The notes under the pieces: model-generated
What the model saw: only the letters and a program-made list of their open reading frames with translations
Told to the model about the DNA's origin: nothing
The model's database searches: none
Shown here: positions 9,181-17,955 of the stretch, in pieces
Layout of the letters: every line of letters begins with the position of its first letter
How positions within the stretch are numbered: position 1 is the first letter of the stretch
From: an uncultured Eubacteriales bacterium
GTDB taxonomy: Bacteria; Bacillota; Clostridia; Lachnospirales; Lachnospiraceae
Direction: 5' to 3'
DNA length: 43,425 bases
Assembly (NCBI GenBank): GCA_900545455.1
Contig: UQZF01000002.1
Location: 1 to 43,425 of the forward strand
Made by a program: the position numbers and the translations under genes

Positions 9181-9208
9181 AAAAGCAGAGCTTGTCGGCT
9201 CTGCTTTT
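9181..9208. terminator. Bidirectional terminator between GH53 and LacI genes
   Basis: An 11-base perfect stem, AAAAGCAGAGC (9181-9191) with GCTCTGCTTTT (9198-9208), and a 6-base loop. It ends in a T run on the plus strand, and on the minus strand it is followed by TTTTTCTTTCC. It lies between convergent genes and can serve both. Confidence 0.85.
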
Positions 9209-9236
9209 AATATTATAAGATATTAAGGATGTGATG

Positions 9237-10244
9237 CTATGCACCGTCAACTGCGGGAGCCTTTCCGACGGACTCTCTTAAAACGACGGTGGAGTGGAGA
9301 AGCATGGTGCTTACCGGAAGTCCCGACATCAAATCCTTGAGGAGTGAGAATGCCGACTTGCCGAGGGCAAATCGCTCCTGTCTGATGGTTGTCAGAGGAG
9401 GGGCAAGGTATTTTGCGACGGGGAGATCATCGAAGCCGGTGACACTCACATCCTCGGGAACTCGAAGCCCAAGCTTGTGAAGCTCATTGATGGTTCTAGC
9501 GGCGATTAAATCGCTCGCACACATGATTGTCGTTGCACCCTTGTCAATAAAAGCTTTAACAAAATCCGCAACGGTCTCATCGGGATAGTACACCGTGTGG
9601 CCGATAAGCTGCATATCAAGGTCAAGTTCAGCTTCGTTCATCGACTGGATGAAGCCCTGATATCTGAGTGCGGATATGTAACTGTTCTTAGAGCCGTTTA
9701 AAAATGCAATTTTCCTGTGTCCGTTCTCCTTGAGATACCGGATTAATGTCGAAAAACCAACATGAATATCGGTTCCTACATAAGCTATATGTTCGTTGGA
9801 GATATAGTTGTCAAAGAGTACGGTAGGTATGCTCGTCTTTTCAAGCTGCTTCATGTAAGCCTCGTTGAGCTCGAGACCGAGGAAAAAAGCACCTGAATAG
9901 CCGTTCTGCTTCATGAGACTGTCATAGGTCTGCCATGTTTGGAAATACTGGTCAATCGGAACGATGTCAACCTCGAACTGTGCCTCGCTCGCGACGAGAC
10001 GGAAGCCTGCAATCAGCTCGTAGCCGAACTGATTGATGTTGGCGTATTCCATATTTTCTACTATTATACATACCTTCTGTCTGGCGGCAGGTTTCTTTTC
10101 CTTAATAACATATCCCATCTCGATAGCGGTGTCGAGAACCTGCTGGCGCATGTCCTCACTTATGTCGCTCGCTCCGTGTAAGCCTTTCGAGACTGTGCTT
10201 ATGGATATTCCAAGCCGTTCGGCGATGTCCTTTATTGTTACCAT
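9237..10244 (-). CDS. LacI family transcriptional regulator (MalR-like)
   Basis: 335 residues. The N-terminal helix-turn-helix is TIKDIAERLGISISTVSKGLHG with the hinge helix near residues 48-58; a periplasmic-binding-like sugar domain follows (FGYELIAGFRLVASEAQF, GFDDLPVAKYLAPPLTTIRQE). It is divergent from the malE-like operon. Palindromes centred on TTCGAA lie just downstream of both its own promoter and the malE promoter, which supports repression of the importer and self-repression. The inducer is probably maltose or maltodextrin, inferred from the neighbouring GH13 and GH77 genes. GH53 is its other neighbour but shows no such operator. The shape fits MalR/CcpA-like regulators; CcpA itself is unlikely given the local context. 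Confidence 0.93.
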   Translation of the reverse strand: MVTIKDIAERLGISISTVSKGLHGASDISEDMRQQVLDTAIEMGYVIKEKKPAARQKVCIIVENMEYANINQFGYELIAGFRLVASEAQFEVDIVPIDQYFQTWQTYDSLMKQNGYSGAFFLGLELNEAYMKQLEKTSIPTVLFDNYISNEHIAYVGTDIHVGFSTLIRYLKENGHRKIAFLNGSKNSYISALRYQGFIQSMNEAELDLDMQLIGHTVYYPDETVADFVKAFIDKGATTIMCASDLIAARTINELHKLGLRVPEDVSVTGFDDLPVAKYLAPPLTTIRQERFALGKSAFSLLKDLMSGLPVSTMLLHSTVVLRESVGKAPAVDGA

Positions 10245-10308
10245 ATAGCCTCTTTTCCCTTACTCAAATATGAGTTACCTATATATTTGAGCTCCTCATA
10301 TCAATATA

Positions 10309-10322
10309 AGTTTTCGAAAACT
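10309..10322. promoter_or_regulatory. LacI-type operator in front of the regulator gene
   Basis: Perfect 14-base palindrome AGTTTTCGAAAACT. It lies 11 bases downstream of the nearest -10 hexamer of the minus-strand promoter, a position fit for autorepression. Its core TTTCGAAA equals that of the site at 10490-10505. Confidence 0.7.
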
Positions 10323-10332
10323 CTGATTCAAA

Positions 10333-10372
10333 ATTATACGAAAATGATAGCACATTTTTACTCTATTGTAAA
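10333..10372 (-). promoter_or_regulatory. Promoter of the LacI-type regulator gene
   Basis: On the minus strand: TTTACA (10367-10372), 17 bases, then TATCAT (10344-10349) with an extended TGC. A second consensus TATAAT (10333-10338) follows with a poorer -35, so starts may be tandem. Confidence 0.65.
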
Positions 10373-10452
10373 CACCAACATCAAAATATCCAAAACAAAT
10401 AATAAAAACATGAAGAAATATGCAAAATGCACAAAATAATCTGTTGGAACTA

Positions 10453-10481
10453 TTGACTTTTAAGAAATGGAGGAGTATTAT
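10453..10481 (+). promoter_or_regulatory. Promoter of the malE operon
   Basis: TTGACT (10453-10458), 17 bases, TATTAT (10476-10481). This is near-consensus sigma-A and should be strong when the repressor is off. The operator lies immediately downstream. Confidence 0.8.
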
Positions 10482-10489
10482 CATGACAT

Positions 10490-10505
10490 AAGCTTTCGAA
10501 AGTTT
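10490..10505. promoter_or_regulatory. LacI-type operator at the malE start site
   Basis: AAGCTTTCGAAAGTTT, with a perfect 10-base core CTTTCGAAAG (10493-10502) and further matching outer AA/TT. It covers about +2 to +17 of the predicted malE transcript, where a bound repressor would block RNA polymerase. Confidence 0.72.
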
Positions 10506-10575
10506 CGTAGCAAAGTTCAACTTAAATACTTTCGCACGGAATTCGGAGGGAAAAAAGAAAGAGAGGACATTTCTT

Positions 10576-11886
10576 ATGAGAAAATTCAACAGAGCGTTAT
10601 CACTTGCACTTGTATCAGCGATGGCATTCACATCCCTTACAGCGTGCAGCAAGAGCAACGACGCAGGTACTAACAATGACACAACAACACCTGCTGCCGA
10701 CACAACATCAGAAGCAGTTACAGATGCTCCTTCAGTTGCAGATTACGGCTCAGGTACAATTAAGATCTGGGTTGCAGATGAGGTAGTAGATTTCACACAG
10801 GCTAAGTGTGATGAGTTCTTCAAGGCTAACCCTGATATGGCAGGCTACACAGTAGAGATTCAGCCTACAGGTGAGGGCGATGCAGCAGGTAACATGATTA
10901 CAGACGTTCAGGCAGGAGCTGATATCTTCGGTTTCGCACAGGATCAGTTAGCTCGTCTTGTTGCAGCAGGTGCTCTTATGCCTCTTACAGGTTATTATGA
11001 GAACTTTGTTTCAACAAACAACGATGCAGGCGCAGTAGGTGCTTCTAAGGTTGGTAACACAGTATATGCTTTCCCTATCACATCTGATAACGGATACTTC
11101 TTATACTATGATAAGAGCGTTGTAACAGATCCTACAAGCCTTGATGCAATCATCGCTGATTGTGAGAAGGCAGGTAAGAACTTCTACATGGAGATTAACT
11201 CCGGCTGGTACCAGACAGCATTCTTCTTTGCTACAGGATGTACACTTGAGTACACATCTGATGATTCAGGTGCATTCGTAGGTTCTAACATTACATACGC
11301 AAGCAAGGAAGGTGTTGCAGCTCTTAAGGCTATGATTAACCTTGCTAAGTCTTCATCATTCCAGAACGGTTCTTCAGTTGATAAGGCTACTAACCTTGCA
11401 GCAATCGTTGACGGTGTATGGGATTCTTCAGCAGCTCAGGCAGCTTTCGGTGACAACTATGCATGTGCTAAGTTACCAAGCTTCACAGTTGACGGACAGA
11501 GCTACCAGATGAGCGGTTTCGGTGGATTTAAGCTTCTTGGTGTTAGGCCTCAGACAGAGCAGGGCAAGCAGCTTGTATGTCTCGCACTTGCTGAGTACTT
11601 ATCAAACGGCGATACACAGCTTGCTCGTTTCAACGAAGTTGGCTGGGGCCCATCTAACCTTGCAGCACAGTCAGACAGCGCAGTTCAGTCTAACGAAGCT
11701 TTAGCAGCACTTGCTGAGCAGCTTGCTTTCACAATCCCACAGGGACAGTATCCTGGAGATTACTGGACAGATGCTACATCACTTGGTGATGATGTTATCG
11801 CTGACAAGTATGACAACATGAGCGATGATGAGCTTATGAAGGTTCTTGAGGACTTCCAGGCTCTTGAGCAGTCATACGCTCAGTAA
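10576..11886 (+). CDS. malE: Sugar ABC transporter binding lipoprotein, maltodextrin type
   Basis: 436 residues. Lipoprotein signal: a basic start, a hydrophobic stretch, and the lipobox LTAC with lipidated C24; then a low-complexity Asn/Asp/Thr linker to about residue 55. The mature part is a family-1 solute-binding protein: GTIKIWVADEVVDFTQAKCD, then TDVQAGADIFGFAQDQLARLVAAGALMPL, and WGPSNLAAQ late, as in maltose/maltodextrin binding proteins. It captures sugar outside and hands it to the two permeases downstream. Codon use is narrow (ACA, GCA, CTT and the like), more so than in the neighbours, which suggests very high expression. A strong hairpin follows the stop. The substrate is inferred from the GH13/GH77 context. 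Confidence 0.88.
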   Translation: MRKFNRALSLALVSAMAFTSLTACSKSNDAGTNNDTTTPAADTTSEAVTDAPSVADYGSGTIKIWVADEVVDFTQAKCDEFFKANPDMAGYTVEIQPTGEGDAAGNMITDVQAGADIFGFAQDQLARLVAAGALMPLTGYYENFVSTNNDAGAVGASKVGNTVYAFPITSDNGYFLYYDKSVVTDPTSLDAIIADCEKAGKNFYMEINSGWYQTAFFFATGCTLEYTSDDSGAFVGSNITYASKEGVAALKAMINLAKSSSFQNGSSVDKATNLAAIVDGVWDSSAAQAAFGDNYACAKLPSFTVDGQSYQMSGFGGFKLLGVRPQTEQGKQLVCLALAEYLSNGDTQLARFNEVGWGPSNLAAQSDSAVQSNEALAALAEQLAFTIPQGQYPGDYWTDATSLGDDVIADKYDNMSDDELMKVLEDFQALEQSYAQ

Positions 11887-11906
11887 TTCAAACTGAATGA
11901 ATTTAA

Positions 11907-11934
11907 TGCCGGGGGGAAAACTCCCCCGGCACTT
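11907..11934 (+). terminator. GC-rich hairpin after malE, partial terminator
   Basis: Stem TGCCGGGGG (11907-11915) with CCCCCGGCA (11923-11931) and a small loop, followed by only ACTTTTAG. The short T tract suggests partial termination or protection of the malE 3' end, which would give more binding protein than permease. Confidence 0.65.
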
Positions 11935-11945
11935 TTAGTAAGACT

Positions 11946-12004
11946 GGTCATTTGTGCAGAGGAGACAGTACATTGTGTATGCTGTTCGCTCTGCGTAAAT
12001 GACC
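11946..12004 (+). repeat. Long inverted repeat between malE and malF
   Basis: GGTCATTTGTGCAGAG (11946-11961) can pair along its full 16 bases with CTCTGCGTAAATGACC (11989-12004). Two of the pairs are G-U and so form only in RNA. The enclosed segment can add an inner stem (ACAG with CTGT, TAC with GTA). No T run follows, so it is not a usual terminator. It ends 37 bases before the malF ATG. A role in mRNA processing or stability is inferred. Confidence 0.7.
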
Positions 12005-12041
12005 GCAGCAATAAAACAGGATTGAGGAGGTAATTGCAGAC

Positions 12042-13421
12042 ATGGCTGATAAAAAGAAGAAAGGAAAGGTATCCGCAGCGTTTAAAGCGGTCGGAACCGA
12101 TATAAAAGATATCGGAACCACTTTCGCAAAGGGCGATTGGAAAACAAAAGTTTCCTTTTTAATTATGGGCTTTGGCCAATTTACCAGAAAGCAGTGGGTA
12201 CGAGGAATTGCTTTTTTAGGAGCAGAGGTATTATTTATCCTGTACATGGTATTCTTCGGAGCGGGCTATCTTAAGGATATCGGAACGCTCGGAACCAAGG
12301 TCGGCGGATATGATGCCAACTATGTATATACATACGGAGATAACAGCTTCCTTATATTGCTGTACAGCATTCTGAGTATATTTATAATATGTGCATTCAT
12401 ATTCGTGTGGAGACTCAACATAAGAGATAACAGAAACAATCAGAACAAGCTTATTCTTCCATCTAACAAGGACGATATAGCATCTCTGTTTGATGAGCAT
12501 TTTGACAAGACACTGCTTGCTCTTCCTGTAATCGGTGTGTTCATGTTCGTGCTTCTTCCTATTGTATTTATGATATGTGTTGCATTTACGAACTATGATG
12601 CGACACACCAGTCACCGACCAATCTTTTTACATGGGTTGGACTTGACAACTTTAAGAATTTGTTTTCAATCGGTACAGGCGGATTCGGACGTACCTTCGG
12701 AACAGTTCTTTCCTGGACGCTTATCTGGGCTTTCTTTGCAACATTTTTGAACTACTTCCTCGGTATGGCGGTTGCCATTCTCATCAACAAGAAGGGTATT
12801 AAGTTCAAGAAGTTATGGAGAACAATCCTTGTAATGACAATAGCCATTCCGCAGTTCATCTCTCTTCTCTATGTAGGAAAGATGTTTGCAAATGACGGAC
12901 TTGTAAATATTTATCTTATGAAATGGGGATGGATAAGCCAGCCGATTCCTTTCTGGACTAACCCTACACTTGCTAAGATAACAATACTTGTGATTAACTT
13001 ATGGGTAGGTATTCCGTATGTAATGCTTATCACAACCGGACTTCTCATGAATATACCTGAGGAGCTCTATGAGAGTGCTAAGATTGACGGCGCCAATGCG
13101 TTCCAGACATTCAGAAAGATTACGCTTCCGTATATGCTCTTTGTGACAGGTCCTTACCTTCTCACATCATTTACGGGTAACTTAAATAACTTTAACATCA
13201 TTTACCTGTTAAATCAGGGTAATCCACAGTCACTCTCGCTTACAGGCGGTGCAGGATACACAGACCTGCTTGTAACGTGGCTGTATAAGATGACTGTCAA
13301 CGATACGAACTACAAGATGGCTGCCGTTATCGGTATCATGGTATTCGTGGTAACTGCTGTTGTATCACTTGTAGTATATAATCTGCTTCCATCAGTTAAG
13401 GACGAGGAGGGATTCCAATAA
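12042..13421 (+). CDS. malF: Sugar ABC transporter permease, MalF type
   Basis: 459 residues, longer than most MalF-like permeases because of an N-terminal region with two early membrane segments (WVRGIAFLGAEVLFILYMVFF, about residues 52-72, and LILLYSILSIFIICAFIFVW, about 105-124). A conserved six-segment permease core follows. The EAA loop that meets the ATPase is EELYESAKIDGANAFQTF, then RKITLP. The ATG follows GAGGAGG (12024-12030) by 11 bases. It forms the membrane pore with the next gene, which overlaps it by one base. No importer ATPase gene is nearby, so a shared MsmX/MsmK-type ATPase elsewhere is likely (known for many Firmicutes importers). Confidence 0.93.
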   Translation: MADKKKKGKVSAAFKAVGTDIKDIGTTFAKGDWKTKVSFLIMGFGQFTRKQWVRGIAFLGAEVLFILYMVFFGAGYLKDIGTLGTKVGGYDANYVYTYGDNSFLILLYSILSIFIICAFIFVWRLNIRDNRNNQNKLILPSNKDDIASLFDEHFDKTLLALPVIGVFMFVLLPIVFMICVAFTNYDATHQSPTNLFTWVGLDNFKNLFSIGTGGFGRTFGTVLSWTLIWAFFATFLNYFLGMAVAILINKKGIKFKKLWRTILVMTIAIPQFISLLYVGKMFANDGLVNIYLMKWGWISQPIPFWTNPTLAKITILVINLWVGIPYVMLITTGLLMNIPEELYESAKIDGANAFQTFRKITLPYMLFVTGPYLLTSFTGNLNNFNIIYLLNQGNPQSLSLTGGAGYTDLLVTWLYKMTVNDTNYKMAAVIGIMVFVVTAVVSLVVYNLLPSVKDEEGFQ

Positions 13422-14290
13422 TGGCTAAACAACACAACATGCGTACTCGTAAGAGAGTCGGCAATACAATCGCTTATATAGTATTGATTTTGATAAGTAT
13501 AATATGGCTTTTCCCATTCGTATGTCTTGTACTTCAGAGCTTCCGTTCATACATAACGGAAATCGGAGGAATGGTAGATTACCTTGTGCCTAAGAAGTTC
13601 TCGCTTGACTCATACAAGTTCCTGTTCAGCGGTGAGACAAAGTTCTTAAAGTGGTATGGAAATACACTTATAATTGCAATTTTTGTTGCAATCGGACAGA
13701 CCGCGTTTGTTCTCTGTGTAAGCTATGCACTCTCAAGAATGCGTTTTAAGGGCAGAAAGTTACTCATGAGATTCTGGCTGGTTCTAGGAATGTTCCCGGG
13801 ATTCCTCACCATGATTTGTCTCTACTTCCTGTTAAAGCAGTTTGGTCTCACACAGGCAGGTGCAGTTCCGGGACTCATCCTTATCTCGGTGGCAAGCTCA
13901 GGAATGGGCTACTATGTATGTAAGGGTTACTTTGATACGATTCCTAAGTCTCTCGATGAGGCGGCAAGAATTGACGGTGCGACAAGAGCACAGATATTCG
14001 TCAAGATGATTATTCCTCTTTCAAAGCCGATGATTATCTACACAGCTCTCACAGCATTCATGGCTCCATGGTGTGATTATGTATTTGCTTCTTATGTTGC
14101 TTTCGGTAACGACAATGGATACAATGTTGCGGTTGCCATGCAGCGTTGGGTATGGACAAATGATTTCCAGGGATATTTCACAAGATTCTGTGCAGGCGGT
14201 GTGCTTGTAGCGATTCCTGTAACTGTATTGTTCCTGTGCTTACAGAAGTATTATGTAGAAGGTGTAACCGGAGGAGCGGTAAAGGGTTAG
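13421..14290 (+). CDS. malG: Sugar ABC transporter permease, MalG type
   Basis: 289 residues, six membrane segments starting with NTIAYIVLILISIIWLFPFV. EAA loop: PKSLDEAARIDGATRAQIF, then VKMIIPLSKP. It ends EGVTGGAVKG, the typical C-terminus of MalG-type permeases. The ATG shares its A with the TAA of malF, so translation is coupled. A strong terminator follows 9 bases after the stop. Confidence 0.94.
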   Translation: MAKQHNMRTRKRVGNTIAYIVLILISIIWLFPFVCLVLQSFRSYITEIGGMVDYLVPKKFSLDSYKFLFSGETKFLKWYGNTLIIAIFVAIGQTAFVLCVSYALSRMRFKGRKLLMRFWLVLGMFPGFLTMICLYFLLKQFGLTQAGAVPGLILISVASSGMGYYVCKGYFDTIPKSLDEAARIDGATRAQIFVKMIIPLSKPMIIYTALTAFMAPWCDYVFASYVAFGNDNGYNVAVAMQRWVWTNDFQGYFTRFCAGGVLVAIPVTVLFLCLQKYYVEGVTGGAVKG

Positions 14291-14299
14291 TAATTTTGG

Positions 14300-14344
14300 C
14301 TGCGGCACTAAGAAACATAGCTTTTACTTAGTGCCGCAGTTTTT
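14300..14344 (+). terminator. Terminator after malG
   Basis: Perfect 13-base stem CTGCGGCACTAAG (14300-14312) with CTTAGTGCCGCAG (14327-14339), a 14-base loop, then TTTTT. It separates the importer genes from the GH13 gene, which must therefore rely on read-through or on a promoter I could not find in the short gap. Confidence 0.9.
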
Positions 14345-14359
14345 GATTGGAGAAAAAAG

Positions 14360-15982
14360 GTGAAGATTTCAAAGACAAATCGGAACGGCTTTGTGCGAAG
14401 GCTGTTAAGCCTTATTATGGTTACCGTTTTATGCGCCGCAGCTCTTTCGGGATGCAGTAAAAGTAACTACAAGTACAAGCAGGATCTGAATATTATTGAC
14501 GACAACTACAGAAATTATTATGAGATATTTGTATACTCATTCTATGATTCCAACGGTGACGGCATCGGCGACTTGAACGGTGTCACACAGAAGCTTGATT
14601 ATATACAGGATATGGGCTTTAACGGTATATGGCTTATGCCTGTAATGCCGTCGACAACCTATCACAAGTATGATGTCAAGGACTATTGTGCAATAGACTC
14701 ACAGTACGGTACCATAGACGACTTTAAGAACCTTGTTGATGAGTGTCACAAACGCGGCATCAACGTGGTGATTGACATGGTAATAAATCATACCTCATCA
14801 AGCCATCAGTGGTTTATAAAAGCGTGCTCATACCTCAGACAGTTGGAGGCTGGAAAGGAGCCCGATGCATCAGAGTGCCCGTATATCGAGTACTATCATT
14901 TTTCCAAGGATAGAGTGAACGACACCTATTATCAGGTGAAGGGCTCTAAAGACTGGTACTATGAGGGCTCGTTCTGGTCGGAGATGCCTGACCTTAACCT
15001 TGCGTGCGAGGCTCTCCGCGATGAACTGTGGAGTGCGGCTGACTTCTGGATTGACCTTGGCGTTGACGGATTCAGAATGGATGCTGCAATGCATTTTGAG
15101 GAGAACGAACCTGAATTTAACACTGAGGTACTTAACAGCCTGTATGAGCACTGTCTCGAGAAAAATCCTGATTTTTACATGGTTTCCGAGGTGTGGGCAG
15201 GGCTTAACACAGTGAAGGACTATTATTCAAGCAATACACCGAGCATGTTCAATTTCGATGCGGGCAACACCGAGGGAAAGCTTATCAAGACGGCGAGAGG
15301 AGTGTTAAAGGCATCGGGGCTTGTGGATGCTATGATAAGGTATCAGAATGAGTTCTCGAGTGTCTATGCCGATTACATTGATGCACCGTTTCTCACGAAT
15401 CATGACATGGGAAGAGTCTCAAATGCACTCTTAAATGATGAGAATGACATCAAGATGGCAGGCGGACTTCTCATGATGATGAACGGAAGCCCGTTCGTGT
15501 ACTATGGTGAGGAGATAGGAATGGCAAGCTCGGGCTCTAAGGATGAGAACAAGCGCCTTCCGATGATATGGTCGGACGATGCGTCGGGCAAGGGAATGAC
15601 CACGGGACCTAAGGATGCAGACAAGAACATCACATCGGCGTTTGAGAGCGCGGATAAGCAGTTAAAGGACGAGAACTCAATCCTCAATTACTATAAGAGA
15701 GCGTTGAGATTGAGAAATGAGAATCCTGAGATTGCAAGAGGAGTTATCGAAAAGATTGAGAGCCTGTGTGACGGAAATCAGGCGGCGATAACCAAGACGT
15801 ACAATGACAGCACGATAGGAATTGTGTATAACACCTCTGATGAGGTGATAAATGTGAATATAGCGGGAACCGAGCTGGAAGGCATGGGAATCCGCGGATA
15901 TCTCACACTCAACAATGAAGAGATAACATTGAAGGACGGCATTTTGACAATGCCGGCTCAGTCAATATGCATACTTAAATAA
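14360..15982 (+). CDS. Surface alpha-glucanase lipoprotein, GH13 (subfamily 36-like)
   Basis: 540 residues from GTG 14360 (GGAG 7 bases upstream). Lipobox LSGC with C32, so it is anchored outside the membrane. GH13 regions in order: DMVINHTS (region I), GVDGFRMDAAMH with nucleophile D241 (II), VSEVWAG with acid/base E277 (III), FLTNHDMGR with D349 (IV). Region V is MPDLN, the form typical of GH13_36, which mixes alpha-amylase and neopullulanase or oligo-glucosidase activities (family knowledge). A C-terminal beta domain ends MPAQSICILK. It should cut starch or maltodextrin at the surface to feed the importer upstream. malQ follows after 21 bases. Confidence 0.93.
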   Translation: MKISKTNRNGFVRRLLSLIMVTVLCAAALSGCSKSNYKYKQDLNIIDDNYRNYYEIFVYSFYDSNGDGIGDLNGVTQKLDYIQDMGFNGIWLMPVMPSTTYHKYDVKDYCAIDSQYGTIDDFKNLVDECHKRGINVVIDMVINHTSSSHQWFIKACSYLRQLEAGKEPDASECPYIEYYHFSKDRVNDTYYQVKGSKDWYYEGSFWSEMPDLNLACEALRDELWSAADFWIDLGVDGFRMDAAMHFEENEPEFNTEVLNSLYEHCLEKNPDFYMVSEVWAGLNTVKDYYSSNTPSMFNFDAGNTEGKLIKTARGVLKASGLVDAMIRYQNEFSSVYADYIDAPFLTNHDMGRVSNALLNDENDIKMAGGLLMMMNGSPFVYYGEEIGMASSGSKDENKRLPMIWSDDASGKGMTTGPKDADKNITSAFESADKQLKDENSILNYYKRALRLRNENPEIARGVIEKIESLCDGNQAAITKTYNDSTIGIVYNTSDEVINVNIAGTELEGMGIRGYLTLNNEEITLKDGILTMPAQSICILK

Positions 15983-16003
15983 TAAACCACGAGGAGGGCA
16001 TTT

Positions 16004-17476
16004 ATGAGACAGGTTGGTATGCTCATGCCGGTTGCATCGCTTCCGGGACGACATGGTATAGGAGATTTTGGACAGGAGAGTTATCATTTTGTGGATTTGC
16101 TTAAGCAGGCGAAGGCGTCAGTGTGGCAGCTTTTACCGCTCAATCCGTTAGGATACGGCAATTCACCTTATCAGCCATATTCGTCGTGTGCGGGTGATGA
16201 GCTGTATATAAGCCTTGATAAGCTGTGCGAGGAGGGACTTTTAAAGAGAGTTCCCGATTTTCGTAAGAGTGCGACGCGCATCGACTATCAGGCGGTCAGG
16301 GAGTTCAAGGGAAAGTATTTAAAAAAGGCATTTGCAAATTTTAAGCCGGATGCAGGATACAGAAAGTTCATCAGGATGGACTGGGTGTACAATTATGCTG
16401 TTTTCTTAACGCTTAAGAAAAAGAATAATCTTGTGGCTTGGAATGAGTGGCCGATAGAGGAGCAAAACTGGATTAAAGACCACAAATACGACCTGACTGA
16501 ACTTAAAGAGAACAGAGAATATGAGATGTTCGTGCAGTATGAGTTCTACAAACAGTGGATGGAACTCAAAAAGTATGCTAACAAAAAAGGAATAAAGGTT
16601 ATGGGCGATATTCCCATCTATGTGGGAATTGATTCGCTTGATGTATGGTCAAGCCAGGAGAACTTCCTGCTTGGAGCTGACGGAAAGCCTTGCTTTATAG
16701 CGGGAGTACCGCCTGATTATTTCAGCGCCACGGGTCAGAGATGGGGAAATCCTATATATGACTGGGATTACATGGAAAAAGACGGCTTCAAATTCTGGCT
16801 TAACAGACTTGATTACAGCAGCAAGCTTTTTGACATAATAAGAATCGACCATTTCAGGGCATTCGACAGCTATTGGAAGATTCCTGCCGAGTGCGAGACG
16901 GCTGTGGACGGAGAGTGGAACTACGCTCCGGGCTACAAGCTTTTTGATACCGTATTCAAGGCGATGCCGGATATAAATATCATTGTCGAAGATTTGGGTG
17001 ATTTAAGACCGGAGGTGCTCACGCTCCGTGACCACTACGGATTCAAGGGAATGAGAATTGTTCAGTTCTGCTTTACTGAGAACGATGTGGCCGATGGCGA
17101 GTACACGGACGCACACAATCTTGTCATGTACACGGGAACTCACGACAACGACACTATAAACGGCTGGTACAAGAGTCTCACAAGAAAGGAGCAGAATCAG
17201 ACAAAGAGATTCCTCGACAAGGCAGGAATACCTGAGGGTCCGATTTCGTGGAGAATGGTTTCCTTTACCCTTGCACAGGATTGCTATATGGCAGTACTTC
17301 CATACCAGGATGTATGTGATATGCCTGCAAAGACGAGACTTAACCTTCCGGGTACACTCGGCTCGCCTAACTGGGAGTGGAAAGCAAAAAATCTTGATGA
17401 TTTTGCAGAGCGCACGGAGGAGTTTGCAAAGCTTGTAAAGCATCCGGTAAAAAGACCGTCACAGAGGAAAAGCTGA
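16004..17476 (+). CDS. malQ: 4-alpha-glucanotransferase, GH77 (amylomaltase)
   Basis: 490 residues, the usual short amylomaltase. It opens RQVGMLMPVASLPGRHGIGD; substrate loop YGNSPYQPYSS. The catalytic triad is visible: D282 in RIIRIDHFRAFDSYW, E329 in IVEDLGD, D381 in TGTHDND. It moves glucan chains between maltodextrins in the cytoplasm, so imported short sugars become phosphorylase substrates. ATG behind AGGAGG. It is in line with the GH13 gene and likely on the same transcript. No glycogen phosphorylase is in the window. Confidence 0.97.
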   Translation: MRQVGMLMPVASLPGRHGIGDFGQESYHFVDLLKQAKASVWQLLPLNPLGYGNSPYQPYSSCAGDELYISLDKLCEEGLLKRVPDFRKSATRIDYQAVREFKGKYLKKAFANFKPDAGYRKFIRMDWVYNYAVFLTLKKKNNLVAWNEWPIEEQNWIKDHKYDLTELKENREYEMFVQYEFYKQWMELKKYANKKGIKVMGDIPIYVGIDSLDVWSSQENFLLGADGKPCFIAGVPPDYFSATGQRWGNPIYDWDYMEKDGFKFWLNRLDYSSKLFDIIRIDHFRAFDSYWKIPAECETAVDGEWNYAPGYKLFDTVFKAMPDINIIVEDLGDLRPEVLTLRDHYGFKGMRIVQFCFTENDVADGEYTDAHNLVMYTGTHDNDTINGWYKSLTRKEQNQTKRFLDKAGIPEGPISWRMVSFTLAQDCYMAVLPYQDVCDMPAKTRLNLPGTLGSPNWEWKAKNLDDFAERTEEFAKLVKHPVKRPSQRKS

Positions 17477-17583
17477 GTAATAAAGTGACTGTATAAATCG
17501 GAACGAATGTTGAAATATACGGTTATTATGGGAGAAGAATCTCCATATACTTCTATATAAAAGAGTATACGGAGGTTCTTTTT

Positions 17584-17937
17584 TTGAAAAAAATAATGCA
17601 GGTACTCAAGGTGGCTGCCGCAGCGGTTGTCGTCTCAGTCATACTCATCTTTGTGTGTGCGTTCTTGGCGTATAAGTTAAGGCTTTCGCAGGCACAGTTG
17701 GGAATTATGGCGATGGTTATATATGCCGTGGGAGCGTTCATTGCCGGGTTCGGAGTGGGAAAGTTAAAGAAAGAGAAGAGATTTCTATGGGGAGTATGTG
17801 CGGGAGCTGTTTATTTTGCAGTCGTTCTTGCGGTGTCCATAATCTCCGGAGGCGGTTTTCACGCGGACGGTGGGCGGCTTGCAAGATGTGTGCTTATATG
17901 CGTTGCCGCCGGAACGATGGGTGCGGTCGTCGGATAA
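17584..17937 (+). CDS. Small membrane protein, TIGR04086-like
   Basis: 117 residues with four hydrophobic segments (about 7-29, 38-57, 68-88, 98-116) and short basic loops (GKLKKEKRF). The start is decided by the ribosome site: GGAGG at 17571-17575 is 8 bases before TTG 17584 but 20 before ATG 17596, so TTG is chosen. The size and the pattern GVGKLKKEKRFLWG followed by GGG in a late loop match the TIGR04086 (YrzE-like) membrane family, whose function is unknown. It stands alone between malQ and a promoter/terminator unit. Confidence 0.75.
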   Translation: MKKIMQVLKVAAAAVVVSVILIFVCAFLAYKLRLSQAQLGIMAMVIYAVGAFIAGFGVGKLKKEKRFLWGVCAGAVYFAVVLAVSIISGGGFHADGGRLARCVLICVAAGTMGAVVG

Positions 17938-17955
17938 ATTTTTTTACAAATACTA

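Larger units (their letters stand above)
10245..10575. promoter_or_regulatory. Divergent control region between lacI-type gene and malE
   Basis: 331 bases without a gene. It holds the minus-strand promoter of the regulator (10333-10372), one operator near it (10309-10322), the plus-strand promoter of malE (10453-10481) and a second operator (10490-10505). The rest is AT-rich with no reading frame I would support. The GGAGGA at 10468-10473 lies inside the malE promoter spacer and is not a ribosome site in use. The malE leader is about 88 bases. Confidence 0.8.

Noticed and set aside
12231..12608. Minus-strand frame inside malF
   Set aside because: Antisense to membrane segments of malF; its composition (Tyr, Ile, Cys) mirrors the sense codons.
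17526..17550. Small hairpin GGAGA-AGAA-TCTCC after malQ as a terminator
   Set aside because: The stem is short and no T run follows it directly; it is insufficient to call.
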